Below are positions 25,767-34,355 of a stretch of DNA of 64,000 nucleotides, piece by piece (position 1 is the first letter of the stretch; every line of letters starts with the position of its first letter). Made by a program: the position numbers and the translations under genes. The stretch comes from Flavobacterium sp. LC2016-01 (GTDB lineage: Bacteria > Bacteroidota > Bacteroidia > Flavobacteriales > Flavobacteriaceae): NCBI RefSeq assembly GCF_009711135.1, contig NZ_WMIC01000004.1, forward strand, positions 62,001 through 126,000, in the 5' to 3' direction. The notes beneath the pieces are model-generated. The model did not search any database. It was not told the origin of the DNA and worked only from the letters and a program-made list of their open reading frames with translations.

Positions 25767-27314
25767 TTAATGGTCCACTGATGCAATTACTACAGGGCCT
25801 TTTCTTTTTTTGGCTACAATGATCAGCAGCGGTATTGCCAGGGTAAAGAAAAGACCAATAAAGAGATATCCGTCAATGTAGCTCATCAGGATAGATTGTC
25901 TCTGAACGCCCTTGTCCATAAGTGCCAATGCCCTTACGCGCGCGTCGTGAGCGCCGAATCCATGCTGTTGGAAAAGGCGGATAAGATTATTGAGTTTGGT
26001 CATCGCTATAGGATTTGTTTCTGTTACATTGCTGATCAGATCGATGCGGTGTGCTGCAACCCTGCGCGCGATGTAGGTATTTAGAATTGAGATTCCGAAG
26101 GAGCCTCCAAGCTGGCGCATCATATTGTTTAATGCCGCACCCTGAGGCATGTCTTTGGGTTCGAGCGAAGAAATGGCCAGTGTTGCAAGGGGCACGGTAA
26201 GGAATGCCATCCCCACGGCTCTGAATATTAATGTCATGGCGATATAAAATGCGGAGGTTTCCAAAGTGATTTGTGACATCGACCAGTTAAAGTAGATAAA
26301 ACAAAGGAAGCCCAGAAGGACGATAAAAGCCGGGGAGACACCTTTCTGAAGCATTTTTCCCGATACGATAAGCACAATGAGTGCCACCACTGATCCCGGC
26401 AGAAGAAGTATTCCGGTCTGGGAAGGCGAGAAAGCAAGCAGACGCTGGGCAAGTACCGGAGTAAGATAAATGGAGGTAAACATACCAATGCCGGTAATGA
26501 AGGTCAAAACTGCTGCGATAAGGAGTTCCTTGCTTTTAAGTACACGAAGATCGACAACCGGGTTATCGATATGCAGTTCCCATAAGATGAAAGCCAGAAG
26601 TGAAACAAATGCGATAACAGAAAGCACCACGATATATTTCGCCTCAAACCAGTCATCTGTCTGTCCTCTTTCCAGGACCGTCTGCAATGCCCCGATTCCG
26701 ATAGTCAAAAGTGCTATACCAAGCCAGTCTACTGCTGTTTTTTTACCTTTTAACGCTGGTTCTGTCAGTAAAAAGAAGCAGGAGAAAGCAACAATAATCC
26801 CAATAGGCACATTGATGTAGAAAATCCATGGCCATGAAGCGAATTCGGTAATATAGCCTCCAAGGGTCGGCCCGATCGTTGGTCCTATAAAAATCCCAAC
26901 ACCAAAAATGGCACTCGCAGTTGCCTGTTTTTCTTTTGGAAAAAGTTCATATACCACCGCTGCAGATACAGAAAGAAGCGCGCCTCCTCCAATACCCTGA
27001 AAGAAACGAAAGGCAACCAGTTCCCAGATATTGGTTGAGTTGCCGCACATGAAGGAACAGAATACAAACAATACTACAGATCCAATATAATAATTTCGGC
27101 GTCCCAGATTGGTGGTAAGAAAACTGGTCATGGGGATGATAATCACATTGGCTATCGCATAAGCGGTGATCACCCATGAAGTGTCCTCTAGTGTTGCCCC
27201 AAGGTTTCCGCTCATATGCGAAAGGGCGACATTTACAATTGAGATGTCGATAAGTTCCATAATGGCAGCGGCTATCACGGTAAACAAGAGTATTTTTCTT
27301 TGTAATGGTTCCAT
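25767..27314 (-). CDS. DHA2 MFS multidrug transporter, EmrB/QacA type
   Basis: The protein has 515 residues and 14 predicted TM segments. TM1 carries the DHA2 motif ELIDISIVNVALSHM, motif A is TSFLTTNLGRRNYYIGS, and motif C in TM5 reads GPTIGPTLGGYITEFASWPWIFYINVPIG, diagnostic for DHA2 drug:H+ antiporters. A second clean stretch is MRQLGGSFGISILNTYIARR in TM11-12. It lies 44 bp after fabF, with a TetR-type palindrome (27322-27337) squeezed between the genes 8 bp before its start. It can therefore be transcribed separately from the upstream genes under repressor control. No HlyD or TolC gene is adjacent, so it may work alone or borrow the adaptor at 16684. Confidence 0.93.
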   Translation of the reverse strand: MEPLQRKILLFTVIAAAIMELIDISIVNVALSHMSGNLGATLEDTSWVITAYAIANVIIIPMTSFLTTNLGRRNYYIGSVVLFVFCSFMCGNSTNIWELVAFRFFQGIGGGALLSVSAAVVYELFPKEKQATASAIFGVGIFIGPTIGPTLGGYITEFASWPWIFYINVPIGIIVAFSCFFLLTEPALKGKKTAVDWLGIALLTIGIGALQTVLERGQTDDWFEAKYIVVLSVIAFVSLLAFILWELHIDNPVVDLRVLKSKELLIAAVLTFITGIGMFTSIYLTPVLAQRLLAFSPSQTGILLLPGSVVALIVLIVSGKMLQKGVSPAFIVLLGFLCFIYFNWSMSQITLETSAFYIAMTLIFRAVGMAFLTVPLATLAISSLEPKDMPQGAALNNMMRQLGGSFGISILNTYIARRVAAHRIDLISNVTETNPIAMTKLNNLIRLFQQHGFGAHDARVRALALMDKGVQRQSILMSYIDGYLFIGLFFTLAIPLLIIVAKKRKGPVVIASVDH

Positions 27315-27321
27315 GTTTCAT

Positions 27322-27337
27322 TATACCAATCGGTATA
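27322..27337. promoter_or_regulatory. TetR-type operator in front of emrB
   Basis: TATACCAATCGGTATA differs from the 1278-1293 palindrome at one position. It sits in the short gap between fabF and emrB, close enough to block a promoter or elongation into emrB. Confidence 0.72.
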
Positions 27338-27358
27338 TTTTTAAGTATGAGTTAGAGT

Positions 27359-28609
27359 TTATTTTGTGAATTTTTTAAAAATTGTGGTCGCTGTATGCCC
27401 TCCGAATCCAAAGGTATTATTCAGGGCGTAGTCTACTTTGGCATGTATGGATTTTCCGGAGATAATGGAAAGATCAGAGGGGATCTGCTCATCGAGATTT
27501 TCCAGATTAATTGTTGCAGGAATAATGTCGTTTTGCACTGCCAGCACGCAAATGATGCTTTCAATCGCTCCGGCGGCTCCCAAAAGGTGGCCCGTCATGG
27601 ATTTTGTCGCACTTATGGATACGGGCAGGTCTCCAAAAATACTATGGATGGCTCGCAGTTCGCTGAGATCCCCTTGTGGTGTTGAAGTTGCATGGGCATT
27701 GATATAATTGATCTCTGCCGGCTGAATTCCGGCTTCACGAAGCGCACTTTTTATCCCCAGTGCTGCACCATGTCCATCAGGCGGTGTCCCGGTCAGGTGA
27801 TAGGCATCGGCTGCCATCCCGCCTGCGGTCATTTCAGCGTATATCCTGGCTCCGCGAGCTATGGCATAATCCCAGTCTTCCAAGATTAGGGCTCCGGCAC
27901 CTTCCCCGGCTACAAATCCGTCACGGTCTTTGTCAAAAGGCCTTGATGCTCTCTGTGGCTGCTCATTTCTTTTAGAAAGTGCCTGCGAGGCATTAAATCC
28001 GCCGATTGAAGAAGGGGTGATGGCGGCTTCCGAGCCTCCGGTGATCATTACCTTGGCCCTTCCAAGTCGAATGGCGTCATAGGCGCTTATAATGGCTGTA
28101 TTGGAAGACGCGCATGCTGAGACTGTAGCGTAGTTTGGACCGTAGAGTTTATGTCTGATCGAGATGAGTCCTGCGGCGATATCGATGATGATTTTAGGAA
28201 TGAAAAATGGATTGAAACGCGGTGTACCGTCGCCCATGTTGAATTCTTTGGCCTGCTCCTCGAATGTCGTAATTCCCCCATATCCTGAGGCCCAGATAAC
28301 ACCAATCTCTTCCCTTTGCTGCTGGCTCATAGAGGAGAAATCAAGATTGGCATCTTTTATTGCCTGATCGCTGGCTGCAATGGCATATTGGGTAAAGAGA
28401 TCATATTTGCGGACCTCTTTTTTCTCAAAATAATCTTCGGCCCTGAAATCTTTTACCTCACAGCCAAATGTGGTCTTGAATTTTGAGGGATCAAATTTAG
28501 TAAGGGGAGCGGCTCCGCTTTTTCCGTCCACTATGTTTTTCCAAAATTCTTCTACAGAATTGCCAAGCGGGGTTACAGCCCCCAGTCCTGTTATTGCTAC
28601 TCTTTTCAT
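27359..28609 (-). CDS. Beta-ketoacyl-ACP synthase II (FabF-like)
   Basis: This condensing enzyme of the KAS I/II (thiolase) superfamily has 416 residues. The start RVAITGLGAVTPLGNSVEEF is typical of FabF. The nucleophilic Cys lies in TVSACASSNTAI (Cys about 168), and the two catalytic His lie in NAHATSTPQGD and TGHLLGAAGAIE, with the final GFGGHTATTIF. It is complete and likely active. No ACP, ketoreductase or acyltransferase gene is nearby, so it is unlikely to belong to a local polyketide locus. Its place between a tetR and emrB suggests a membrane-lipid adjustment in response to the inducer. The normal housekeeping fabF presumably lies elsewhere, but that cannot be seen here. Confidence 0.9.
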   Translation of the reverse strand: MKRVAITGLGAVTPLGNSVEEFWKNIVDGKSGAAPLTKFDPSKFKTTFGCEVKDFRAEDYFEKKEVRKYDLFTQYAIAASDQAIKDANLDFSSMSQQQREEIGVIWASGYGGITTFEEQAKEFNMGDGTPRFNPFFIPKIIIDIAAGLISIRHKLYGPNYATVSACASSNTAIISAYDAIRLGRAKVMITGGSEAAITPSSIGGFNASQALSKRNEQPQRASRPFDKDRDGFVAGEGAGALILEDWDYAIARGARIYAEMTAGGMAADAYHLTGTPPDGHGAALGIKSALREAGIQPAEINYINAHATSTPQGDLSELRAIHSIFGDLPVSISATKSMTGHLLGAAGAIESIICVLAVQNDIIPATINLENLDEQIPSDLSIISGKSIHAKVDYALNNTFGFGGHTATTIFKKFTK

Positions 28610-28647
28610 AAGATATATTTTAAATTAAAATATTTTCGACTCAGGGT

Positions 28648-29238
28648 TTAATCAAGTGCATCGATCACTATTTTCACTGATGCCATAATATCGGAGAAAT
28701 TCTGACGGTCCCCGGATATTTTCGAAATCATTACGGCTCCTTCAATGCTGGCAATAATGCCCAGAGCGGTTTTTTTCGGATCGATATCCTTGGCTTTGAA
28801 CTCACCGGTACTGATCCCGTTTTCTATTATCCGGGCCAGCTTTTCCTGCCAGAAATTCAGCGCCATCTGTACATACATCCTCAGTACGGGATGGGTATCA
28901 TCAGCTTCTGTCGCCGTATTTAAAATCGGACAGCCCCCTGAGGTGAAAATTTCATTGAACTGGCCGGTATAGAGCCTGGGATATACCATCAGTTTGCCCT
29001 TGGCAGTGCTCTGTAACCTGATTTCATTTAAGAAATAGCGCTGCAGTTTATGTACATTGAAGTGAAATGAGGCTACTGCAAGTTCATCTTTATTTTCAAA
29101 ATTTCCATAAATAGAACCTTTAGTCAGTCCGGTAGCATCCACGATATCAGCAATAGAAGTGCCCGCATATCCTTTTTTATTAAAGACAGGCGCGGCCTTT
29201 TCTACGATGAACGCTTTTGTTTTTTCAGCTTTTGACAT
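28648..29238 (-). CDS. TetR/AcrR-family repressor of the fabF-emrB unit
   Basis: The protein has 196 residues. The N-terminal HTH is at about 10-52 (AAPVFNKKGYAGTSIADIVDATGLTKGSIYGNFENKDEL), a very regular TetR_N match. The C-terminal half fits the TetR_C group with FTSGGCPILNTATEADDTHP, a block also seen in YcdC/AcrR-like regulators that respond to electrophiles and may react through the Cys of GGCP. It is the first gene of tetR-fabF-emrB and has a palindrome 23 bp upstream of its start. A near-identical palindrome is in front of emrB, so it most likely represses both itself and the pump. The same motif in front of the other tetR (1278) suggests cross-regulation. Confidence 0.9.
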   Translation of the reverse strand: MSKAEKTKAFIVEKAAPVFNKKGYAGTSIADIVDATGLTKGSIYGNFENKDELAVASFHFNVHKLQRYFLNEIRLQSTAKGKLMVYPRLYTGQFNEIFTSGGCPILNTATEADDTHPVLRMYVQMALNFWQEKLARIIENGISTGEFKAKDIDPKKTALGIIASIEGAVMISKISGDRQNFSDIMASVKIVIDALD

Positions 29239-29260
29239 GATGGAAAATATTCTGCAAATA

Positions 29261-29276
29261 TATACCGATTGGTATA
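29261..29276. promoter_or_regulatory. TetR-type operator in front of the second tetR
   Basis: TATACCGATTGGTATA is a 16-bp near-palindrome, one base away from the site at 1278-1293, 22 bp before the tetR start at 29238. Confidence 0.72.
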
Positions 29277-29301
29277 ATTTTACAAATATATTGGCTTTTT
29301 C

Positions 29302-29751
29302 TTAACGTTTGCCCTGGATTAGAATAAACTTGGGGAACAAACGAAAGAAGAGCACTGCCGCGGGTACGGCCTGAAAGAAGGCAAGCAGATAGGCTTTTGT
29401 TGAAAGCGCCAAGGTAATGCCTGCCCCTGCAGCCGAGAAACAAAGAACGATCAGCAGTGCATACCCTGCGACATACTGGCGTCTCAAAATCAGAAAATAA
29501 CCCCAGACCCCTGTAACTACCAGAAAGAAGTTATAAAATCCCTGGTTGATAAAAAGATTCTTGAGTGTAAGGGCTTGTACCCAGGTCTCGGAGCTTACCG
29601 GATTGTTCAAAAGCGCAATCAGCGGAGTATGCACTTCGGGCCAGTTCCATAAAACTGCCTCAAGGATAAAAAACATAATGTGTACAAATAATATAAAAGG
29701 CAGCAGTATTTTACTGAGCGTGTCCAGTTCATGGGATATTTTCATTTTCAT
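29302..29751 (-). CDS. DUF1304-family membrane protein
   Basis: The protein has 149 residues and four TM segments, with starts near ILLPFILFVHIMFFILEAV, FYNFFLVVTGVWGYFLIL, YALLIVLCFSAAGAGITLA and AFFQAVPAAVLFF. The DUF1304 hallmarks are visible: an E in the first helix (FILEAVLW), the LFINQGFYNFFL block around residues 66-77 and the Q-x-x-P in the last helix (FQAVPA). The role of the family is unknown. It is the last gene of the GNAT-lpd-DUF1304 run on the minus strand, 40 bp after lpd. The operator of the next tetR lies 26 bp beyond its stop. Confidence 0.85.
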   Translation of the reverse strand: MKMKISHELDTLSKILLPFILFVHIMFFILEAVLWNWPEVHTPLIALLNNPVSSETWVQALTLKNLFINQGFYNFFLVVTGVWGYFLILRRQYVAGYALLIVLCFSAAGAGITLALSTKAYLLAFFQAVPAAVLFFRLFPKFILIQGKR

Positions 29752-29791
29752 TTTTTTAGCGGTAAGTAATGCAGATTAAGGGAATTGTGAC

Positions 29792-31198
29792 TTAAATATT
29801 GATTGAGCCCTGTCCCGATGAGATAAGGTATGCTTCTTTAAGGGCCTCGGAGTAAGTAGGGTGCGCATAGGAGATACGGTACATATCTTCATTGGTTACC
29901 TCATATTCCATTCCGATGACACCTTGTGCAATGAGATCAGCAGCACGTGGACCGATGATATGCATTCCAAGTATTTCACCGTATTTTGGGTCAGAAAGCA
30001 CTTTTGCAAATCCTTCTTTTTCCATAGCGGCGCGCGCTCTGGCACTGGCTGAGAAAGGAAATTTACCGCTCTGGTAGGCCATGTTTTTTGCTTTAAGCTC
30101 GTCTTCTGTATAACCGACCGAGGCAACCTCCGGCCATGTATAGACAACAGAGGGGATAAGCCTGTAGTTGATGTGGGGCTTTTGTCCGTTGATGGTCTCG
30201 GCAACAAATACCCCTTCATCTTCTGCCTTATGGGCAAGCATGGCTCCGGCGATGACATCTCCAATGGCATAGATATTATCTTCTGCTGTCCTAAGTCTTT
30301 CATCGGTTATGATGCGGCCCTGCTTGTCAAGTTCAATTTTGGTATTCTCAAGGCCAAGCCCTTCGGTATAGGGTTTTCTGCCCACTGCTACCAAGCAGTA
30401 ATCAGCAGTGATTTCCAAAACCTCTTCTTTCTCGTTGCTGTATTTTACACTTACCGAGTCTCCATTATTTACAGCTGACTGCACTTTCTGGCTCAGAAAG
30501 ATTTCCACATCGGATCGCTGCAATATTTTTTTAAGTTCCTTGCCCAGGTCCTTGTCCATAGTAGGGATCAGGCTTGGGGCATATTCAAGGATGGTGACTT
30601 TCACTCCGATCCTTGCAAATATGGAAGCCATTTCAACCCCTATGACCCCGCCGCCGATAATGACCATGGTTTTTGGCTTCTCTGACAGTGAGAGCGCTTC
30701 CGTTGAGGTGATGATGCGCGTTTTGTCAATTACGACCCCCGGAATTGTAGAAGGTTTTGACCCCGTTGCAACCACAAAATGTGCGGCCGTGTAATCTACA
30801 TAAGAGTTATCGTCTTTTGTGACTCTTATTTCCTTATTGTTTTTAAAACAGGCAGTTCCCTGAATGACCTGGATTTTGTTCTTGGCCATCAGGTAGTTCA
30901 AACCGTCCGTATTTTGTCCCACAACTTCTTTTTTGCGGTTGATCATCTGCTGGAAGTCCAGGGTCAGTTCCCCGGTACCTATGCCATGGGTCTTAAATTT
31001 GGTGGCTGCGGTGTGAAAATGCTCGGTACTGTCCAGAAGCGCTTTAGTAGGGATGCATCCTACGTTTGTACATGTTCCCCCAAGAACGCTGTATTTCTCT
31101 ACGATAGCAGTTTTATAGCCCAATTGCGCTGATCTGATTGCAGCCACGTACCCGCCGGGGCCTGATCCTATTACGATAATGTCAAAATTAGTTTCCAT
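29792..31198 (-). CDS. lpdA: Dihydrolipoyl dehydrogenase (E3)
   Basis: This FAD-dependent disulfide reductase has 468 residues. The FAD Rossmann motif is DIIVIGSGPGGYVAAI, the redox-active pair is in GGTCTNVGCIPTKALL (Cys about 43 and 48), the NAD-binding motif is VIIGGGVIGVEMASIFARIG, and the C-terminal dimer interface carries the active-site base in YAHPTYSEALKEA (His-x-x-x-x-Glu). These features separate it from glutathione or mercuric reductase. It normally serves 2-oxo-acid dehydrogenase complexes, but no E1 or E2 gene is close. It lies between a GNAT gene and a DUF1304 gene in a unit headed by operator 7, so it may be an extra copy recruited to reduce lipoyl groups or quinones during stress. 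This last point is inference. Confidence 0.93.
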   Translation of the reverse strand: METNFDIIVIGSGPGGYVAAIRSAQLGYKTAIVEKYSVLGGTCTNVGCIPTKALLDSTEHFHTAATKFKTHGIGTGELTLDFQQMINRKKEVVGQNTDGLNYLMAKNKIQVIQGTACFKNNKEIRVTKDDNSYVDYTAAHFVVATGSKPSTIPGVVIDKTRIITSTEALSLSEKPKTMVIIGGGVIGVEMASIFARIGVKVTILEYAPSLIPTMDKDLGKELKKILQRSDVEIFLSQKVQSAVNNGDSVSVKYSNEKEEVLEITADYCLVAVGRKPYTEGLGLENTKIELDKQGRIITDERLRTAEDNIYAIGDVIAGAMLAHKAEDEGVFVAETINGQKPHINYRLIPSVVYTWPEVASVGYTEDELKAKNMAYQSGKFPFSASARARAAMEKEGFAKVLSDPKYGEILGMHIIGPRAADLIAQGVIGMEYEVTNEDMYRISYAHPTYSEALKEAYLISSGQGSINI

Positions 31199-31233
31199 AA
31201 GTTAACTTTTAGATTGTATTTATTTTACATTGA

Positions 31234-31719
31234 TTAGAACAGGATTCGCAAGTGATAAAGTTTCGAATTCCTGTCGGCAAATTTATATTCAGTGGGGAAT
31301 TCTAGAGGATCGTTAATCTGCTGAAATCCGTTTCTTAAAAAGAAATGCTGTGATGCTACGGCTATCTCGGGGGTATGCAGGTAAATATTGCGATATCCCG
31401 AAACCTTGGCATACATTAAAAGCTGGCGAAAAAGCTGCTGTGCGATGCGTGTTTCTTTTCCACGGTGTTCTTTCTCGACAAAGAGATGCCTGATCACTGC
31501 AGTTTCACTGCTTAGTGGCTGCAGCCCTATAGTTCCGCTGATGACATCATCGTATCTGGCAATCCAGAATCCTCCTTCCTCGTAGAAGGTGTCAAGGTTA
31601 TATAGGTCCGGCTGCTCGTGGGGCTCGAAGTCCAGTTTGAATTCATCGTTTTCTATGTTTAGGACAAAGGCCCGTACAGCCTGGCTGTCTTCTTCATACA
31701 GTTGTTTTATGGTCAGCAT
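31234..31719 (-). CDS. GNAT-family N-acetyltransferase
   Basis: The protein has 161 residues with a GNAT fold. The acetyl-CoA-binding strand and loop appear as AVIRHLFVEKEHRGKETRIAQQLF (motif A, about 85-108, with the R-G-K-x-x pyrophosphate loop slightly modified from Q/RxxGxG/A). The last strand-helix reads NIYLHTPEIAVASQHFFLRNGFQQI. The acceptor cannot be deduced. It is the first gene of a unit with lpdA and the DUF1304 gene. The promoter with operator 7 is about 220 bp upstream, leaving a long leader in which I see no convincing small gene. Confidence 0.85.
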   Translation of the reverse strand: MLTIKQLYEEDSQAVRAFVLNIENDEFKLDFEPHEQPDLYNLDTFYEEGGFWIARYDDVISGTIGLQPLSSETAVIRHLFVEKEHRGKETRIAQQLFRQLLMYAKVSGYRNIYLHTPEIAVASQHFFLRNGFQQINDPLEFPTEYKFADRNSKLYHLRILF

Positions 31720-31936
31720 ATTTTATTACTTTTTTGTTTTTTAATTTTCAAAGACTAGCCGCTGTCCGAAGCATATTCTGATCTTCGTGCAAACAAGGCA
31801 ATAGTGATACCAATAATTTAAAACACTGACAATGTGTGTTTTATGTGTTTTTTTGATTTTCAGAATATTTGTAATATCGCTTTTTACCCGTTTTTGATGC
31901 GATATTTGGCTTGTACTGTACTGCTATTTGATGGTA

Positions 31937-31978
31937 CAAATTTCCTTGATCTGTTTTTGAAAAACATTCTCATTTGTT
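31937..31978 (-). promoter_or_regulatory. Operator 7 plus -7 element of the GNAT-lpdA-DUF1304 operon
   Basis: AACATTCTCATTTGTT (31963-31978; one change from operators 3 and 4) stands exactly 22 bp from CAAA (31937-31940), the complement of TTTG in GAAATTTGT. The whole gap 31720-32433 is otherwise gene-free. Confidence 0.65.
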
Positions 31979-32219
31979 AATAAAGCCAAGCAAGCATGCA
32001 AAAGCCGCTTTCTGAGCATAAAAATTCTTGTGTTGATAATCTGAATATGCAGCCCTTTTATTTAAAAGTAGTATTTTACTTATTATAAAATTGAGAGCAA
32101 CAGCTGAAATTGAAAAAAAAATAAAGAAGGGCTTATTTTTGAAGGGCAATACGGTATTGAAAATCATAAATATTTGAAAATCAATAAATTATTTCTTTGC
32201 CGCATTTTAAAAAGAATTG

Positions 32220-32255
32220 ATATATCACATTTATACTATCTGAGTTGTGATATAT
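32220..32255. promoter_or_regulatory. Inverted repeat upstream of the aldehyde dehydrogenase
   Basis: ATATATCAC (32220-32228) and GTGATATAT (32247-32255) are perfect 9-bp arms separated by 18 bp. They lie about 180 bp before the start at 32434. The arm sequence TGTGATATATGG resembles TGCGATATTTGG near 31900 and TGCGATATGTCA near 2020, so it may be a binding site for a regulator whose targets include this gene. Confidence 0.45.
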
Positions 32256-32433
32256 GGTTTTTTTCTAAATAATATCATTTTAAAATCTTTAAAATATTGA
32301 TATTTAATCTTTTAAAGGGTGTTAATTTCTGGGTTCCGTATTGCCGTGTAATGAATTTTTGGATTTATATTTGAGAGAGCAATTCACTTTTCGATGTCAG
32401 AATTGGAATCAGAAACCTTTTAAAATCTCTCCT

Positions 32434-34068
32434 ATGGAAAATTCAAATGAATCTACAAAAGCTATTGATAATCTGTTTGTGGAAGAAAGCCAGATCCCGG
32501 ATCAATATAAGATTACGCCTATCCACCAGCGTGAGTATCTGCTCAACGGTCAGCTGGTTAAATGGGAGGGTGATGTAACAGAAATTTTCTCTCCTGTTTT
32601 TATTCCGGGACCCGGTGGTCTGGAGCGAAAATTATTGGGAAGCATACCGCATACTTCTTCAAGGGAAGCAATGGAATCCCTGGATGCCGCGGTTGCCGCC
32701 TACAATGACGGACAGGGCGAATGGCCCACAATGAGTGTGGAGGACCGCATTGGATGCATGCAGAAATTCGTGTACCTGATGATCCAGCAGCGTGAGGCGG
32801 TTATAAAACTGCTGATGTGGGAGATTGGCAAGAGCCTGCCTGATTCCACTAAGGAATTTGACCGTACGGTAGATTATATCAATGCTACAATTGATGCGTT
32901 AAAAGATCTGGACAGGCAGTCTTCAAGATTTGAGGAGGCAGAGGGGATTCTGGCGCAGGTCAGAAGGTCTTCCCTGGGTGTGGTGCTGAGTATGGGACCA
33001 TTCAACTATCCTTTGAATGAAATTTTTACAACTCTCATACCTGCCCTTATTATGGGCAATACTATTTTATTCAAGCTGCCAAAACATGGTGTGCTGGCTC
33101 ATTATCCGCTGCTTAATGCCTTCAGGGAGGCTTTTCCGCCTGGAACTGTCAATACACTTTACGGCAGAGGGGCAGAGATTATTTCCCCGCTCATGGAAAG
33201 CGGCAAAGTCAACGTATTGGCTTTTATAGGCTCGAGCAAGGTTGCCAATGGACTTAAGAAACTGCACCCCAAAGCAAACAGGCTTCGCTCTATTTTAAGC
33301 CTTGATGCTAAAAATGCAGCCATTGTGACCAAACATGCCGATCTGGATGTTGCTGTCAATGAATGTCTGCTGGGTTCGCTTTCTTTCAATGGGCAGCGAT
33401 GCACGGCGCTCAAACTGATTTTTGTCCAGAGAGAAGCGGCCGATGAATTTGTCGAGAAGCTCAGCCGCGCCGTATCGCAGTTAAAGCCCGGTCTTCCATG
33501 GGATAAGGATGTGAAAATAACACCGCTGCCTGAACTGGATAAACCCGAGTACCTTAAGGCCTGTCTGGAGGATGCCCAGGCCAATGGCGCTAAAATCATC
33601 AACGAAAATGGAGGATATACCAACAATTCATTTGTTTTTCCATCGGTAGTATACCCTGTAAACGATAAAATGAAATTATATCATGAGGAGCAGTTCGGTC
33701 CTATTATTCCGGTTGTTGTTTTTGATTCCATTGATGAACCGATCCAGTATCAGATCAATGCTTCGCACGGTATGCAGGTAAGTATTTTCAGCGAAGATGC
33801 CAAAGAAGTGGCAAGTCTTATAGATCCGTTTGTTAATCTGGTTAGCAGGGTAAACATAAACTGCCAGTCACAAAGGGGACCCGATGTATTTCCATTTACA
33901 GGAAGAAAAGACAGCGCGGAGGGGACTTTGTCCATATCAGATGCACTGCGATCGTTTTCGATCCGCTCTTTGGTTGCCACAAAGGCCACCGATGCCAACA
34001 AAAATTTATTCAACAGTATTGTAAGGGACCACGATTCTAATTTTTTGAGTACAGATTATATTTTTTAA
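32434..34068 (+). CDS. Aldehyde dehydrogenase of the GAPN (NADP-GAPDH) type
   Basis: The protein has 544 residues from the ATG at 32434 (MENSNEST). A TTG at 32341 would add 31 residues that look non-coding. The cofactor region is GVVLSMGPFNYPLNEIFTTL, and the catalytic Cys is Cys323 in FNGQRCTALK. EEQFGPIIPVVVF gives the conserved GPxxP block. The general-base Glu motif (L-E-L-G-G-K in classical enzymes) reads LSLDAKN at 288-294, so the usual Glu is Ser and an Asp lies two residues later. The similarity to non-phosphorylating glyceraldehyde-3-phosphate dehydrogenase-like enzymes is clear, but activity may be altered. It is monocistronic. Confidence 0.85.
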   Translation: MENSNESTKAIDNLFVEESQIPDQYKITPIHQREYLLNGQLVKWEGDVTEIFSPVFIPGPGGLERKLLGSIPHTSSREAMESLDAAVAAYNDGQGEWPTMSVEDRIGCMQKFVYLMIQQREAVIKLLMWEIGKSLPDSTKEFDRTVDYINATIDALKDLDRQSSRFEEAEGILAQVRRSSLGVVLSMGPFNYPLNEIFTTLIPALIMGNTILFKLPKHGVLAHYPLLNAFREAFPPGTVNTLYGRGAEIISPLMESGKVNVLAFIGSSKVANGLKKLHPKANRLRSILSLDAKNAAIVTKHADLDVAVNECLLGSLSFNGQRCTALKLIFVQREAADEFVEKLSRAVSQLKPGLPWDKDVKITPLPELDKPEYLKACLEDAQANGAKIINENGGYTNNSFVFPSVVYPVNDKMKLYHEEQFGPIIPVVVFDSIDEPIQYQINASHGMQVSIFSEDAKEVASLIDPFVNLVSRVNINCQSQRGPDVFPFTGRKDSAEGTLSISDALRSFSIRSLVATKATDANKNLFNSIVRDHDSNFLSTDYIF

Positions 34069-34100
34069 ACTATCAGTATTAACAATTTAAAATCAACACT

Positions 34101-34355
34101 ATGATGACATTTACTTCTTCAGAGATTTCCAAGCAGCAGAAAACGCTAAAATTCCTGGCGGCAGTTTTTTTGCTTTTAGCCCTTATCATCGCCCTTGGTA
34201 CTATAGCCGGTACATTGTACCTGCTCTTGACCCCTCATGGAATCGGAGGATGGATCCTGCCATTTTTTACATTTTCGTCAGGGCTTGTACTGTTTTTGTT
34301 TTTATTCTCCTTTTCGAAGATCTTATCCATATTAATTGAAATCAGCAGCAGATGA
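34101..34355 (+). CDS. Small two-helix membrane protein coupled to mqo
   Basis: The protein has 84 residues with two TM segments (LKFLAAVFLLLALIIALGTIAG and GWILPFFTFSSGLVLFLFLFSF) joined by a short loop containing LLTPHGIGG. It is not a recognised family to me. Its stop codon overlaps the mqo start in an ATGA (34352-34355), so the two proteins are translationally coupled. A natural idea is that it anchors or assists the malate:quinone oxidoreductase at the membrane. That rests on gene arrangement alone. Confidence 0.7.
   Translation: MMTFTSSEISKQQKTLKFLAAVFLLLALIIALGTIAGTLYLLLTPHGIGGWILPFFTFSSGLVLFLFLFSFSKILSILIEISSR

Noticed and set aside
32341..32433. TTG start extending the aldehyde dehydrogenase by 31 residues
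   Set aside because: The extra residues do not fit the family and the ATG at 32434 is a normal start; the TTG extension overlaps a promoter-like spacer.
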